Shown one piece after another: positions 1-9,529 of a stretch of 64,000 nt of DNA; within the stretch, counting starts at the first letter, position 1, and each line of letters starts with the position of its first letter. The stretch covers positions 141,395-205,394 of the forward strand of contig JABAQQ010000001.1 of the NCBI GenBank assembly GCA_019187225.1, in the 5' to 3' direction. The translations under genes and the position numbers were made by a program. Under the pieces are notes generated by a model. It had not been told where the DNA came from. It searched no databases and was given only the letters and a program-made list of their open reading frames with translations. The DNA comes from Saprospiraceae bacterium. Its GTDB lineage: Bacteria; Bacteroidota; Bacteroidia; Chitinophagales; Saprospiraceae.

Positions 1-282
1 AAATTCAAAGCGACTGTGCCCCTGCGTTTTGCAGGCCAGGCACCGGGCGTAAAAGAGGGCGGTAAATTCATTCCGCGTATGCGTCAGGTCAACATCCTGA
101 CCACCCCCGAAAAAGTGGTGGACGAAGTAATTGCAGACATTTCTGCGATGGAACTCGGCTCTACGATCCGGGTGCGCGACATTACTCCTACTGAAGGTGT
201 CGAAATCACCAATACCGGCGCCGTGCCGATCGCTTCCATCGAAATTCCGCGCGCGTTGAAAGGCAGCGCTCCGGCGAAGTAA
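1..282 (+). CDS. rplY: 50S ribosomal protein L25 (general stress protein Ctc type), 3' part
   Basis: This is the C-terminal domain of the L25/TL5/Ctc family, which binds 5S rRNA in the large ribosomal subunit. The frame is open from base 1, so the gene begins outside the window and the N-terminal domain is missing here; the GTG at 16 is an internal valine. What is visible is the long beta-rich C-terminal domain, starting VPLRFAGQAPGVKEGG and ending with an Ala/Lys tail, that distinguishes the Ctc-type from short E. coli L25. A strong terminator follows at 311-346. Confidence 0.9.
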   Translation, partial: KFKATVPLRFAGQAPGVKEGGKFIPRMRQVNILTTPEKVVDEVIADISAMELGSTIRVRDITPTEGVEITNTGAVPIASIEIPRALKGSAPAK

Positions 283-310
283 AAAATATCGGACTGATAA
301 CCCAAAACCT

Positions 311-346
311 GAGAGAGGCAAGCTGTTTACGCAGCTTGCCTCTCTC
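311..346 (+). terminator. Intrinsic terminator after L25
   Basis: A perfect 15-bp inverted repeat (GAGAGAGGCAAGCTG and its complement) with a 6-nt loop is followed by TGTTTTCC. It lies 28 bases after the L25 stop codon. Confidence 0.8.
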
Positions 347-368
347 TGTTTTCCCCAAAACAAAAAAA

Positions 369-397
369 GGCCTCGCCGGTATTGCACAGGCGAAGCC
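369..397 (-). terminator. Intrinsic terminator of the TonB receptor gene
   Basis: A 9-bp stem with one mismatch (GGCTTCGCC with GGCGAGGCC on the minus strand) is followed on that strand by seven T residues (A-run at 362-368 on +). It sits about 100 bases beyond the stop of the minus-strand receptor gene and faces the L25 terminator. Confidence 0.65.
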
Positions 398-499
398 GCT
401 TTCTCCGAAAAACCAAATCAAACTTTCATTCTTTATTTCTTTTGGTAGAAAGTGGAGGGTTGTGAGGCAAAACCTTCTACCCTCCACCCTCTACCTTTT

Positions 500-2926
500 T
501 TAGTTTCTTCCCGATTTGATGCGCGAATTCACGTCTTCTGTGCCCGTTTTACGCTGGCGCGAACCTTTCACATTCTTGTTACCGAACCTGTAATCGAAGT
601 TGAGGCGCAGGGTCTGGCTTTCCCAAGTGCCATTGCCCGTCATATAGAGGCCGGGTGTGAAGTCGTTGACGCTGCTCCAGCCTGCCGTGCCGAGCACGTC
701 GCCCATGGTAAGGCTGATGGTGCCGTCGCCATCGAATATTTGTTTTTTCACGCCGATGTCCATGGCTCCCATGGCCTTGCTGCGGAAAGTAGCCTGCCAG
801 ATGGTGGGGCTGTTGAACCAACCCGATACCTGGAAACTCCAGCCTTTCGGAAGGATAAAGTTTTGTTCACTATACAGGTTAAGCGTTTTGAACGACTCGG
901 TGTATGCGTAACCTTCGCGGAAATTGGCCTCAAACGAACTGAGGATGCCGGTGACGCTCAGGTAACCCTGCCACCATTTGGCAATGGGCATCGGAGCGCC
1001 GATGCTGAGGGTAAAATTGTCCTGCGAAGCGATGTTGCCGTTGCGCAGGAACGACGCGCCGTTGCCCGCAGTGTCGATGTACTCGGTGAACACGTCGTTG
1101 GTGTGACTGTAACCGAGGGTCGTGTTGAAAAAGCCCATGAACGTATGCGTCAGTTCCAGGCCGTTCGTGTATTGCGGACGCAGGAAGGGATTGCCTTTGC
1201 GGTACGTCAATTCGTCGAGTTTGTCCTCGAAGGGGTTGAGGTCGCGGTAACTGGGGCGGTCAATGCGGCGGCTGTACGTGAGGTTGAACTGGTTTTTGTC
1301 GTTCAGCGTATAAGTGACCGCCGCGCTGGGGAACAGGTCGAGGTAATCGTTCGCCACCATTTCGTTGCCGCCCGGTTTCTGGCTGGTCAGTTCGCCCTCC
1401 CAATCCGTGTGCTCGGCGCGCAGACCGGCCTGGAAACCCCATTTTTTCAATTGAATGTTGTAATTCACATAGCCGGCATTGACCATTTCATCGTACACGA
1501 AGCGGTTGCTGCGGTCAATATTCAGGACAGGGGTACCGTCAATGACATTGAAAAAATCGAAAGTGTTATCCGTTTTAACGTGGTTCATTTTGTAGCCGAT
1601 GCCGAGTTTGCCTTTCAGGAAAGGTTGCTCGTAGTCGGCTTTCACAATCGTCATGTCAATATCGGTCGGCGTGCTGTTCTGGTAAATATTTTCCGAAAGC
1701 ACGGTCTCTTCGCCCAGGTCTTTGTAGTAGTTGGGCTGGTATGAGGTGGCGCGGTAGCGGTACGCGCCGCGGTTGGCATCAATCGTCAGTTCGCGGCCAC
1801 TTGTGTCGGCAAAGCGGTAGTTCAGGTTGAAATTGAGGTTCTTGCGGTCCTGCGGCTGATAATTGCCAGCCACCAGCACGGAATCAGGCTGACCGGGTGT
1901 TGCCAGACTGGATATATAGGTGCGGGTGTTGTTGCTCGCGGGGCCCTGTGCCGTGCGGCCGTCCACGATGAAACCGATGGTGTGTTTGGAATTCAGGAAA
2001 AAATCAGAGCCGAATTTGAAGTTGTGGTTGTTGTTGTTGTCCTTCATTTCGCTCTTTTGGTCGAAACGCCGTCCATCCTGATCGCGCACAAGATTCAACT
2101 CGTTGTGCCAGTCGCCGAAGTGGTTGTTGTAGTTGCCGAATGCGTTCACCCAATCGTTGCGGTGGTTGAACGAGAACCTGCCGCCGCCTTTCAGACTTTC
2201 GCCATAGACCGCTTCGCCGCCCACGGAGCCGTTGGTGCCAAGGGCGCGGTTCTTGCGGGTTTTAAAGTTGATGATGCCGGCGTTGCCCGATGCGTCGTAT
2301 TTGGCTGAAGGATTGGTGATCAATTCGATGGCGGCAATGTCTTCGGCGCGCAGGCCCTTGAGATAGCCTGCCAGGTCTTTCGAGTCCATGGGAACATCGC
2401 GTCCGTCAATCTGGAAGCGGACGCTGTTTTTGCCCTTCAGCATGATGTTGTCGTTGTTGTCCACCACCACGCCCGGGGCTTTGCGCAACAGTTCCAGCGC
2501 ATTTTGCCCCTGCGAGTTGATATTGCCTTCCACGTTCATAATGGTCTTGTCGGATTTGACCTCGACGATCGGGCGGCGCGCCACAACGGTGACCTGGCTG
2601 ATCTCTGTGGAGGACTCTTGCAGCGTGATTTTTTCCACCGGTTTGTCGCCGCCGTCGTACTCGAATACTGCCGCAGCGCCTTTGCCCATTCCCACCTGGT
2701 TGGCATTCAGGAAGTAGCGTCCGGATGCGATGTTCTCAAATTCGTATTTGCCGTCGGAATCGGTAATGGCGCCTTTGACGAGAGCGGAGTCGGCGGCATT
2801 GTAGAGGACGACGGTGGCAAATTCGACGGCTTTACCGTCGGGCTGCGTCACTACGCCGCTGATCTTCTGGGCGTTAAGGGTTGATGCCGCAAAAAGCGCG
2901 GCAAGGCAAAACAGGAAGGCTTTCAT
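500..2926 (-). CDS. TonB-dependent outer membrane receptor with CarboxypepD_reg domain
   Basis: Encodes 808 residues. Residues 1-19 form a signal peptide ending in LNAQ. About 20-100 is a carboxypeptidase regulatory-like (CNA-B type) domain (ISGVVTQPDGKAVEFATVVL), about 115-230 a plug domain (LLRKAPGVVVDNNDNIMLKG), and the rest a beta-barrel of the Bacteroidota 'outer membrane beta-barrel protein' family (PF14905-like). Such proteins bring large substrates through the outer membrane with TonB/ExbBD energy. No SusD-like partner or TonB/ExbB gene is nearby, so the substrate cannot be inferred. The ATG start is supported by the signal peptide directly after it. Confidence 0.9.
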   Translation of the reverse strand: MKAFLFCLAALFAASTLNAQKISGVVTQPDGKAVEFATVVLYNAADSALVKGAITDSDGKYEFENIASGRYFLNANQVGMGKGAAAVFEYDGGDKPVEKITLQESSTEISQVTVVARRPIVEVKSDKTIMNVEGNINSQGQNALELLRKAPGVVVDNNDNIMLKGKNSVRFQIDGRDVPMDSKDLAGYLKGLRAEDIAAIELITNPSAKYDASGNAGIINFKTRKNRALGTNGSVGGEAVYGESLKGGGRFSFNHRNDWVNAFGNYNNHFGDWHNELNLVRDQDGRRFDQKSEMKDNNNNHNFKFGSDFFLNSKHTIGFIVDGRTAQGPASNNTRTYISSLATPGQPDSVLVAGNYQPQDRKNLNFNLNYRFADTSGRELTIDANRGAYRYRATSYQPNYYKDLGEETVLSENIYQNSTPTDIDMTIVKADYEQPFLKGKLGIGYKMNHVKTDNTFDFFNVIDGTPVLNIDRSNRFVYDEMVNAGYVNYNIQLKKWGFQAGLRAEHTDWEGELTSQKPGGNEMVANDYLDLFPSAAVTYTLNDKNQFNLTYSRRIDRPSYRDLNPFEDKLDELTYRKGNPFLRPQYTNGLELTHTFMGFFNTTLGYSHTNDVFTEYIDTAGNGASFLRNGNIASQDNFTLSIGAPMPIAKWWQGYLSVTGILSSFEANFREGYAYTESFKTLNLYSEQNFILPKGWSFQVSGWFNSPTIWQATFRSKAMGAMDIGVKKQIFDGDGTISLTMGDVLGTAGWSSVNDFTPGLYMTGNGTWESQTLRLNFDYRFGNKNVKGSRQRKTGTEDVNSRIKSGRN

Positions 2927-3362
2927 TGCTTAATTTTTTAGCTGTAACGTTTTTGTTTCACACGTCGAAGTGCCGACGCAAGCGGATTAAAACAGTGGTG
3001 CAAAAATGCAGAAAATAAGTATATGGCAAAACAAAGAACCTACCAATCAAATATACCTTTCTATCAAAATGCATTTTGCGCCGACGAAAGGAAGGTTGGG
3101 GTAATCAGGAGCCATTGAGGATCATTTTCAAAAATGAGCAATCAACAGTATATTTTGAGCTATCCTGATCACATTAATGACTTCCATACCCCCAAAGACA
3201 GGGCAAGAGACCGAAAGGTTACAGCGAGGCTGCACCGCGATCTGTTAAAGTTTGGATTGGATAGACGAATGGGGGGAATGACGGGACGAAGTTGCAGTAA
3301 ACTCGTCTGACGGCTGATTCACCGGACGAATCGGACACAGAAAATTTGATACGCAAAACGGC
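2927..3362. other. 436-bp gene-free gap
   Basis: The gap lies upstream of the minus-strand TonB receptor gene and downstream of the minus-strand birA gene, so it should hold the receptor promoter. It is AT-rich near 2985-3070 and has no ORF with protein-like composition on either strand. I found no convincing promoter pair, terminator or RNA gene in it. Confidence 0.5.
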
Positions 3363-4139
3363 CTACATCACCATCTGCACTTCCTTCACTTCGAAAGTCT
3401 CCTCCCCTCCTTCCGTCTCCACCCGCAATCTTCCGGCCTCCGTAACGCCCCGGATAACGCCGCTGAACTCGGCTCCGTCAGCGGTGCGTACAAAAGACGC
3501 CGCCTCGCCGATGCGGTAAAGCGACCGCTCGTATTCCTCCCGGATGGCCGTCCGTTGCCCGGATTTGAGTTGCATATACCGCCGTTCGAGACACCCGAAC
3601 AGCCGTTCGGCGACTTCATCCAGGTCGAATTCTTTTCTGCAATACAAAGCCAACGAGGTAGGATTGGGCAGGGAAGCGTCAAACTCCAATTGATTGACAT
3701 TCAGACCGATTCCGACGATGGAGGATTGCAGATATTGACCGGAAAGAGTGTTTTGGATCAGAATACCCGCAGTTTTGCGGTTGCCGAGATAGAGGTCGTT
3801 GGGCCATTTGATGGCGGATGGCGGATTGCGGATTTCGGATTGGGCGGAGAGTGCCTCTGCCAGATCGTGGAGTGAAAGCGCTACGGCCATGCTCAGGTAG
3901 AATTGTGCCTGCGCTTCGAGCCAAACGGGATATAAGACCACGCTGAGCGTGAGGTTTTGGCCAGCGGCGCTTTCCCAGCGACTGCCAAACTGGCCCCTTC
4001 CGGCTGACTGGCTGTCAGCCCGGACGACCGTGCCTTCCGGTGGCTTGCTTTTTGCGAGTAATTCGGCGGCCCAATCGTTCGTTGAAGTGAGTTCGTCGAA
4101 ACGGTGGTAAACTTTTCCGATAAAAAGGGTGTTTGTCAT
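3363..4139 (-). CDS. birA: Biotin--[acetyl-CoA-carboxylase] ligase, catalytic-only (group I)
   Basis: Attaches biotin to the biotin carboxyl carrier protein via biotinyl-AMP. The 258-residue product starts at the ATG giving MTNTLFIGKVYH; the 17 upstream in-frame residues look non-coding. Family motifs are present: the biotin/ATP loop GRGQFGSRW, the segment KWPNDLYLGNRKTAGIL with the catalytic lysine, and a small C-terminal SH3-like domain. There is no N-terminal DNA-binding HTH, so unlike E. coli BirA it should not act as a repressor. It is divergent from rsfS/ftsH. Confidence 0.93.
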   Translation of the reverse strand: MTNTLFIGKVYHRFDELTSTNDWAAELLAKSKPPEGTVVRADSQSAGRGQFGSRWESAAGQNLTLSVVLYPVWLEAQAQFYLSMAVALSLHDLAEALSAQSEIRNPPSAIKWPNDLYLGNRKTAGILIQNTLSGQYLQSSIVGIGLNVNQLEFDASLPNPTSLALYCRKEFDLDEVAERLFGCLERRYMQLKSGQRTAIREEYERSLYRIGEAASFVRTADGAEFSGVIRGVTEAGRLRVETEGGEETFEVKEVQMVM

Positions 4140-4355
4140 GCGCTTGTACGCGATTTCAGGAGTTGACGAAATCATTTTTTTTCGTCTCAATCTGCAAACG
4201 GGCGATGGTGCGATGTGTTATAAATCCATTTAAAGGACGTTATTAAAACGATAACACAGCAAAAGACGTTTTTGAAGGTGCAAATTACACCTTACCTTTA
4301 ACCCCCGTTTGAACGCAACAAATAAACGAATCTAATCATCAACAAAATCAGCATC

Positions 4356-4751
4356 TTGATTACAGCCACAGCACCCCGGCGGGCAAAATCCCGCCAAACA
4401 GACTCCGAACAACTCAATCACCTCATTGTCGAGGGTATCCGGGACAAAAAAGGCAAAAATATCGTCCAACTCGACCTCCGGAAACTTGGCGACGCGCCGG
4501 CTGATTTCTTTATCATTTGCGAGGGCGATTCCAATACGCACGTCAAGGCCATTTCCGACAGCATTTACAAAAAAGTGAAGGAAGAAATGAACACCATGCC
4601 GTCGCACACGGAAGGGTCGAACAATGCGAAGTGGATACTGATGGATTATTTCAACACCGTCGTCCATGTCTTTTACCCTGAAACGCGGCATTTTTACGAA
4701 ATCGAAAATCTCTGGAGCGATGCGGAAACAACCGAGTTCGCCGAAGTGTAA
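4356..4751 (+). CDS. rsfS: Ribosomal silencing factor RsfS (Iojap/YbeB)
   Basis: Binds ribosomal protein L14 and blocks 30S-50S joining during starvation. The 131-residue product shows the family core: LNHLIVEGIRDKKGKNIVQLDL, ADFFIICEGDSNTHVKAI, then WILMDYFNTVVHVFYPETRHFYEIENLW. The start is uncertain: no ATG exists between the in-frame stop at 4323 and the conserved region, so TTG at 4356 is the best choice. It is followed by ftsH, the usual Bacteroidota order (rsfS-ftsH). Confidence 0.92.
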   Translation: MITATAPRRAKSRQTDSEQLNHLIVEGIRDKKGKNIVQLDLRKLGDAPADFFIICEGDSNTHVKAISDSIYKKVKEEMNTMPSHTEGSNNAKWILMDYFNTVVHVFYPETRHFYEIENLWSDAETTEFAEV

Positions 4752-4796
4752 AAAAAGTTGAGAAAGGCTGGTAAAGGTTTATCAGGTTGATTTTCT

Positions 4797-4804
4797 TAGT
4801 TTTG
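4797..4804 (+). promoter_or_regulatory. Possible -7 element for ftsH
   Basis: The octamer TAGTTTTG fits the Bacteroidota -7 consensus TAnnTTTG and lies 87 bases before the ftsH ATG. No TTG -33 element is found at the usual 19-21 base spacing, so the call is tentative. Confidence 0.35.
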
Positions 4805-4891
4805 CAATTGCAATGAATGGAGTCCTGAAATTTTATCAACCACGATTAACCCCCATCAACCTTAATGCCCTCATAAACCTATATCGCACAC

Positions 4892-6913
4892 ATGGAACAG
4901 GAAAAAAATAAAAATAGACGCGACGAGGAGCAGGACGAAATGCGCCCTCAACGCGAAAACGGACAGAACGGCGATGGCATGCCCCGGTTTAGCTTCATGT
5001 GGATATACATCCTCATCGGCTTGGCGTTGCTCGGTCTGCAAATGGCGAAGTTCATGGGTGGTTCGCAAAAAGCCACCATGCCCGAACTGGATAAATGGGC
5101 GCGCAAAGGCCACGTGGAACGCCTGGTCATCATCAGCGACACGGAAGCTCAGATATTTATCAAAAAAGACTCGCTGGCTTCAACCGACCACGCCAGTCTG
5201 AAAGCCGAACTGAAAGAAGTCAACAACAAGCTGCCACAATACGTGGTGAATGTGGGCAAACCGGAGGTGTACCAACCCTGGCTGAAAGAAGTGAACGAAG
5301 CCCTGGCCAAGGAAAAAAAGCCGAAGATCATTCCCATTATTGACCCGCAGACGAACTGGACGGCCACACTCCTGCCGTATCTGCTTCCGCTGCTGATCTT
5401 CATCGGTCTGTGGCTGTTCATCCTTCGCCGCATGGGCGGCGGAGCAGGCGGCCCCGGCGCTCAGATTTTTAACATCGGTAAATCGAAAGCCACCCTTTTC
5501 GACAACAATACCAAGGTCAACATCACTTTCGCCGACGTGGCCGGCCTCGACGAAGCCAAAGAAGAAGTGATGGAAGTGGTTGATTTTCTGAAAAATCCGA
5601 AAAAATACACCACGCTGGGCGGTAAAATCCCCAAAGGCGTGTTGCTGGTCGGCCCTCCCGGTACCGGCAAAACGCTCTTAGCAAAAGCCGTTGCGGGCGA
5701 AGCCGGCGCACCATTTTTCTCGATCTCGGGCTCCGATTTCGTGGAAATGTTCGTCGGTGTAGGCGCTTCGCGCGTGCGCGACCTCTTCCGCCAGGCCCGC
5801 GAAAAAGCGCCGTGTATCATTTTTATTGACGAAATTGACGCCATTGGCCGCGCGCGCGGTCGCGGCGCCATCCAGGGCGGCAACGACGAACGCGAGAACA
5901 CGCTCAACCAGTTGCTGGTGGAAATGGACGGCTTCCCTACCGACAAAGGGGTGATCCTGATGGCCGCCACCAACCGCCCCGATATTCTCGACCACGCGCT
6001 CATGCGCCCGGGCCGTTTCGACCGCCAGATCGGCATCGGCCGCCCGGACCTGAACGGCCGCGCCCAGATATTTGAGGTGCACATGAAGAACATCAAGGTC
6101 GCACCCGAAGTCACGGCGCTGGCCTTGTCCGAAATGACGCCCGGCTTCGTCGGCGCCGACATTGCCAACGTGTGCAACGAAGCCGCGCTCATCGCCGCCC
6201 GCCGCGAGAAAAAAGCGGTGGACATGGACGACTTCAACTACGCCCTCGACAAGGTGATCGGCGGTCTGGAGAAGAAAAACAAGATCATCAGCCCGGAGGA
6301 AAAGCAGATCATCGCTTACCACGAAGCGGGCCACGCCATCTGCGGCTGGTTCCTCGAACACGCCCACCCGCTGGTGAAAGTGACCATCGTGCCGCGCGGT
6401 CTGGCAGCCTTGGGTTACGCTCAGTATTTGCCCAAAGAGCAGTACATCACGCGCAAAGAAAAGTTGCTCGACGATATGTGCATGACCCTCGGCGGTCGCG
6501 CTGCCGAGTCGGTGGTGTTCGACAAGATCAGCACCGGCGCCCAAAGCGACCTCGACCACATCACCAAGATGTCGTACGACATGATCATCAACTACGGTCT
6601 CAACGACAAGGTAGGCAACGTATCGTATTACTCCATGATGAACGAGTCGTACATGCGCCCGTTCTCCGAGCAGACGGCTTACCTGATTGACCAGGAAGTG
6701 AAAAAGATGATTGACGAGCAATACGACCGCGCCAAAAACCTGCTCCGCGACAAGCGCAAAGAACTCGACGCGTTGGCCCAGGCGCTTCTGGAAAAAGAGG
6801 TCCTGCACCGCGCCGACCTGGAGCGCATCATCGGCAAGCGGCCCTTCAACGACCCCACGCCGGGCGAAAGCCACCGGGTGGCAGAAGTGGAACCGGTGCG
6901 GAGTGATGATTAG
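4892..6913 (+). CDS. ftsH: ATP-dependent zinc metalloprotease FtsH
   Basis: Membrane-anchored AAA+ protease that degrades misfolded membrane proteins and regulatory proteins. The 673-residue product has a charged cytoplasmic N-terminus, TM1 at about 33-55, a periplasmic domain, TM2 at about 155-178, and the AAA module with Walker A GPPGTGKT at 254-261, Walker [10 protein letters not shown] and the second-region-of-homology [10 protein letters not shown]. The zinc-binding HEAGH lies at 477-481, with the third ligand in the downstream SDLDH region. All catalytic residues are intact. It is followed by a terminator at 6938-6971. Confidence 0.97.
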   Translation: MEQEKNKNRRDEEQDEMRPQRENGQNGDGMPRFSFMWIYILIGLALLGLQMAKFMGGSQKATMPELDKWARKGHVERLVIISDTEAQIFIKKDSLASTDHASLKAELKEVNNKLPQYVVNVGKPEVYQPWLKEVNEALAKEKKPKIIPIIDPQTNWTATLLPYLLPLLIFIGLWLFILRRMGGGAGGPGAQIFNIGKSKATLFDNNTKVNITFADVAGLDEAKEEVMEVVDFLKNPKKYTTLGGKIPKGVLLVGPPGTGKTLLAKAVAGEAGAPFFSISGSDFVEMFVGVGASRVRDLFRQAREKAPCIIFIDEIDAIGRARGRGAIQGGNDERENTLNQLLVEMDGFPTDKGVILMAATNRPDILDHALMRPGRFDRQIGIGRPDLNGRAQIFEVHMKNIKVAPEVTALALSEMTPGFVGADIANVCNEAALIAARREKKAVDMDDFNYALDKVIGGLEKKNKIISPEEKQIIAYHEAGHAICGWFLEHAHPLVKVTIVPRGLAALGYAQYLPKEQYITRKEKLLDDMCMTLGGRAAESVVFDKISTGAQSDLDHITKMSYDMIINYGLNDKVGNVSYYSMMNESYMRPFSEQTAYLIDQEVKKMIDEQYDRAKNLLRDKRKELDALAQALLEKEVLHRADLERIIGKRPFNDPTPGESHRVAEVEPVRSDD

Positions 6914-6937
6914 AAATTGGAAAGTGGGAAAAATATA

Positions 6938-6971
6938 CGCCGCCGTGCTGAATCCCTTCAGTGCGGCGGCG
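6938..6971 (+). terminator. Intrinsic terminator after ftsH
   Basis: Inverted repeat CGCCGCCG..CTGAA / TTCAG..CGGCGGCG (15-bp arms, two mismatches, 4-nt loop) followed by TTATTATTT. It begins 25 bases after the ftsH stop. Confidence 0.75.
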
Positions 6972-7029
6972 TTATTATTTGCGCAAATACAAATGTTAAA
7001 TTTTTAACTTTAACATTATGTCTTTCTGA

Positions 7030-7258
7030 GCGTAGGGAGAAGGAATCTATTTTTGAATTTGAATTACCCGACGAGGAAGTAATTAACCTTTCTTTATTCG
7101 ATGCCACCGGTAAATTAGTTTCTGAGGTAAACGGCACTTTGCCCGCTGGTCAACATCAGATAAATCTGCCTGAAGTGAAAAACTGCCCTTCCGGACTTTA
7201 TTTCTATTCCCTAAAAGCAGGCCAGTGTTTCGCATCTGACAAAATAATAAAAAAATAA
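7030..7258 (+). pseudogene. Remnant of a T9SS type A sorting domain (3' end of a lost secreted-protein gene)
   Basis: In one frame the sequence encodes the distal part of a Por secretion C-terminal domain: FELPDEEVINLSLFDATGKL, then LPAGQHQINLP and SGLYFYSLKAG, ending in DKIIKK. This matches the T9SS tail of cargo proteins, but no signal peptide or cargo domain precedes it. The in-frame region upstream runs back through the ftsH terminator and does not resemble protein, and the usual PNP motif at the domain start is missing. A hairpin at 7280-7304 follows as a terminator would. I infer a deletion remnant; the 5' boundary is approximate. Confidence 0.6.
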
Positions 7259-7279
7259 CCTGGCTATTTCACGCTTAGA

Positions 7280-7304
7280 CCCGGCAACAACTTGTGTTGT
7301 CGGG
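7280..7304 (+). terminator. Terminator-like hairpin after the T9SS remnant
   Basis: CCCGGCAACA pairs with TGTTGTCGGG (10 bp, one G-T wobble), 22 bases after the remnant stop codon. Only a short T-rich stretch (CTGTTTCC) follows. Confidence 0.5.
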
Positions 7305-7336
7305 ACTGTTTCCATTTAATGTATAATACACATCTC

Positions 7337-9487
7337 ATGCACAATTTTCTGCTTTTCATATTCGTGCTGTTGTCTTGCGAAACAGGCAAAGCCCAAACGA
7401 CACATTATGTCAATCAAAATGTATCTGGCGGTTTGCAAAACGGTACGAATTGGGTGAATGCTTTTCCCAATTTACAGCAGGCGTTGACAACCGCGTCGTC
7501 CGGTGATGCGATTTGGGTCGCAGCCGGTACTTATAAACCCACTGACGGTGTGAACCGAAACATCTCCTTCAACCTGGTCAGTGGCGTACAGGTATACGGC
7601 GGTTTTTCTGGCTCAGAAGTGTCTTTGGAACAACGCGACCCGCAGATAAATGAAACCATACTCAGCGGAAACATCGGAGCCCCGGGTGTAAACACCGACA
7701 ATTCCTACCATGTAGTGCGCGGGAAAGGGCTCGACGGGAACACAGTTTTGGACGGTTTTATCGTTACCGGAGGGTATTCGTTTGGACAGTTCACACCGAA
7801 CGCGCTGGACGGTTTGGGGGCAGGCATACTGCTGGAAGGTGCGCCAGGGCTGGACAATTCCCGCCCTGTCATTGCCAATTGCCGTTTTGAGCGCAATTAC
7901 GCGTACCTCGGCGGGGCGCTTTGTACGACCTGGGAAGACCCCGATCTTCCCGCTCAGGGAAAAAACCTGGTCAATCCCATACTCCTGCAATGTGAATTCA
8001 ACCGTAACCGCGCTAACCTGTACGGCGGAGCTATGTATGTCAACAGCCCTTCCGGCCCAATGGATACATTCACCCTGGAGCGGTGCATCATCGCTGATAA
8101 CTACGCCTATGCGGGCGAAGGAGGCGGCATTTATTTTAACCAGACAGCCAATTCCAGCACGCGCATGACTTCGTGTGTTTTCGAGCGCGATACGGGACAA
8201 CTGGGTGGCGGTATCTATTACCCGGGAGACCTTCAGCCGATGAATATATCCTCACTTGTGCTGGATTCCTGTATTTTTCGCAACAATGTTTCTCCCGAAG
8301 GAGGAGGGCTGTTTCATACAGGGCCTTTGTCCCCCGCGGCAGTTGGTGTTCAGTTTTTTTGCAGGATGCGTCACTGCACCTTCGATGGTAACAAAGCTAC
8401 GTCTGGCAGTGGTTCGGCATATTTAATGCATGCAACCCATGCAGGCAAAGTGACTGCTGAAGTAACCAATTGTACTTTTATAAACAACTTATCCGGCGAT
8501 TTTACTACCGTAATTGGAGCGAGTTTTGGCAGCGAGACAGATATTCATCTTGAGCACTGTCTTTTTTTTAACAACCATGATCGGAACTCTCCGGAAAAAA
8601 TATGTTTGGCCGTGAATAGTGGCTCTTCCTACGGCGGTAGTGTCGACTTAAATAAAGTAACGACACAAATCAACAATTGCCTTTTCGCTAACAATGGTGG
8701 GGGGGTAGCTACGCTGTCAACCCAAAATAATTATGCAAAGACGAACATTACCAATTGCACATTCTACAACAACAATGAGTATATTTTTGTAAAAAGTTGG
8801 GACACGCTCTACAATCAGCCGAGCGGCTACTACAACGACTTTTTCATTGACAACTGCATCGTGTGGGAGACAGAAACCGATATGGTGAAAATGTTTTACA
8901 ACAATGACCCGGACAATTTTACCATGTACGACTTTCATGTCAATAATACCCTGTTGAACCTGAGCGACAGTACCGGTATACCGGGAAGTCTGGAAGCGTT
9001 TGAAGATGGGCTTATCTTTAATCAGTACCCGGAATTTTTAGATACCGCATTAGCTGACTTTCGGCTGGAGCCCTGCTCGCCCGCCGTGAACAAAGGGAGT
9101 AACCAACCCACTTTGACTGCCGGGCTGTTGACCGATTTGGATGGCAATACGCGCATACGTTATGGCACAGTTGACATGGGGGCTTATGAACAACAGGATT
9201 CCTGCGACATGGTAGCGGTACCGGAATTGAGCAATATTGCCATACTTCGTTTATGGCCTAATCCGTCGGCAGGTGGCGACCTTTATTTTCAAACACCGAA
9301 TGAAAAAGATAATACCGGAATGGTACGGGTATTCGATGCAAGCGGGCTGGAGGTTTACAGACAATATTTGTCGGTGATTTCGGACAACTATCTGAATTTA
9401 GGGCATTTGCCACCTGGTATGTATCAAGTCAGGTTAGAAACTCCGCAGAACGTCATGATTGGGAAATGGATCAAGTTACAGTTTTGA
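7337..9487 (+). CDS. Secreted right-handed beta-helix protein with T9SS tail
   Basis: The 716-residue product starts at the ATG before a signal peptide (MHNFLLFIFVLLSCETGKAQ); the TTG at 7292 would put 15 polar residues in front of it. The body has the parallel beta-helix pattern of the polymorphic outer membrane/choice-of-anchor type: repeated segments such as NCRFERNYAYLGGAL, QCEFNRNRANLYGGAM and SCVFERDTGQLGGG. The last 80 residues (LRLWPNPSAGGDLYF to MIGKWIKLQF) form a T9SS type A sorting domain. It is probably surface-exposed and carbohydrate- or matrix-associated; the enzymatic role, if any, is unknown. Confidence 0.85.
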   Translation: MHNFLLFIFVLLSCETGKAQTTHYVNQNVSGGLQNGTNWVNAFPNLQQALTTASSGDAIWVAAGTYKPTDGVNRNISFNLVSGVQVYGGFSGSEVSLEQRDPQINETILSGNIGAPGVNTDNSYHVVRGKGLDGNTVLDGFIVTGGYSFGQFTPNALDGLGAGILLEGAPGLDNSRPVIANCRFERNYAYLGGALCTTWEDPDLPAQGKNLVNPILLQCEFNRNRANLYGGAMYVNSPSGPMDTFTLERCIIADNYAYAGEGGGIYFNQTANSSTRMTSCVFERDTGQLGGGIYYPGDLQPMNISSLVLDSCIFRNNVSPEGGGLFHTGPLSPAAVGVQFFCRMRHCTFDGNKATSGSGSAYLMHATHAGKVTAEVTNCTFINNLSGDFTTVIGASFGSETDIHLEHCLFFNNHDRNSPEKICLAVNSGSSYGGSVDLNKVTTQINNCLFANNGGGVATLSTQNNYAKTNITNCTFYNNNEYIFVKSWDTLYNQPSGYYNDFFIDNCIVWETETDMVKMFYNNDPDNFTMYDFHVNNTLLNLSDSTGIPGSLEAFEDGLIFNQYPEFLDTALADFRLEPCSPAVNKGSNQPTLTAGLLTDLDGNTRIRYGTVDMGAYEQQDSCDMVAVPELSNIAILRLWPNPSAGGDLYFQTPNEKDNTGMVRVFDASGLEVYRQYLSVISDNYLNLGHLPPGMYQVRLETPQNVMIGKWIKLQF

Positions 9488-9529
9488 TGTTACTCCTGTT
9501 CATTTGACCACTGGGACGCCCTCGGTTTT

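Noticed and set aside
452-1744. A 430-residue plus-strand open frame opposite the TonB receptor
   Set aside because: Shadow of the receptor gene; composition is biased and no domain is seen.
5678-6874. A 398-residue minus-strand frame opposite ftsH
   Set aside because: Shadow of the highly conserved ftsH gene, with His/Val-rich antisense composition.
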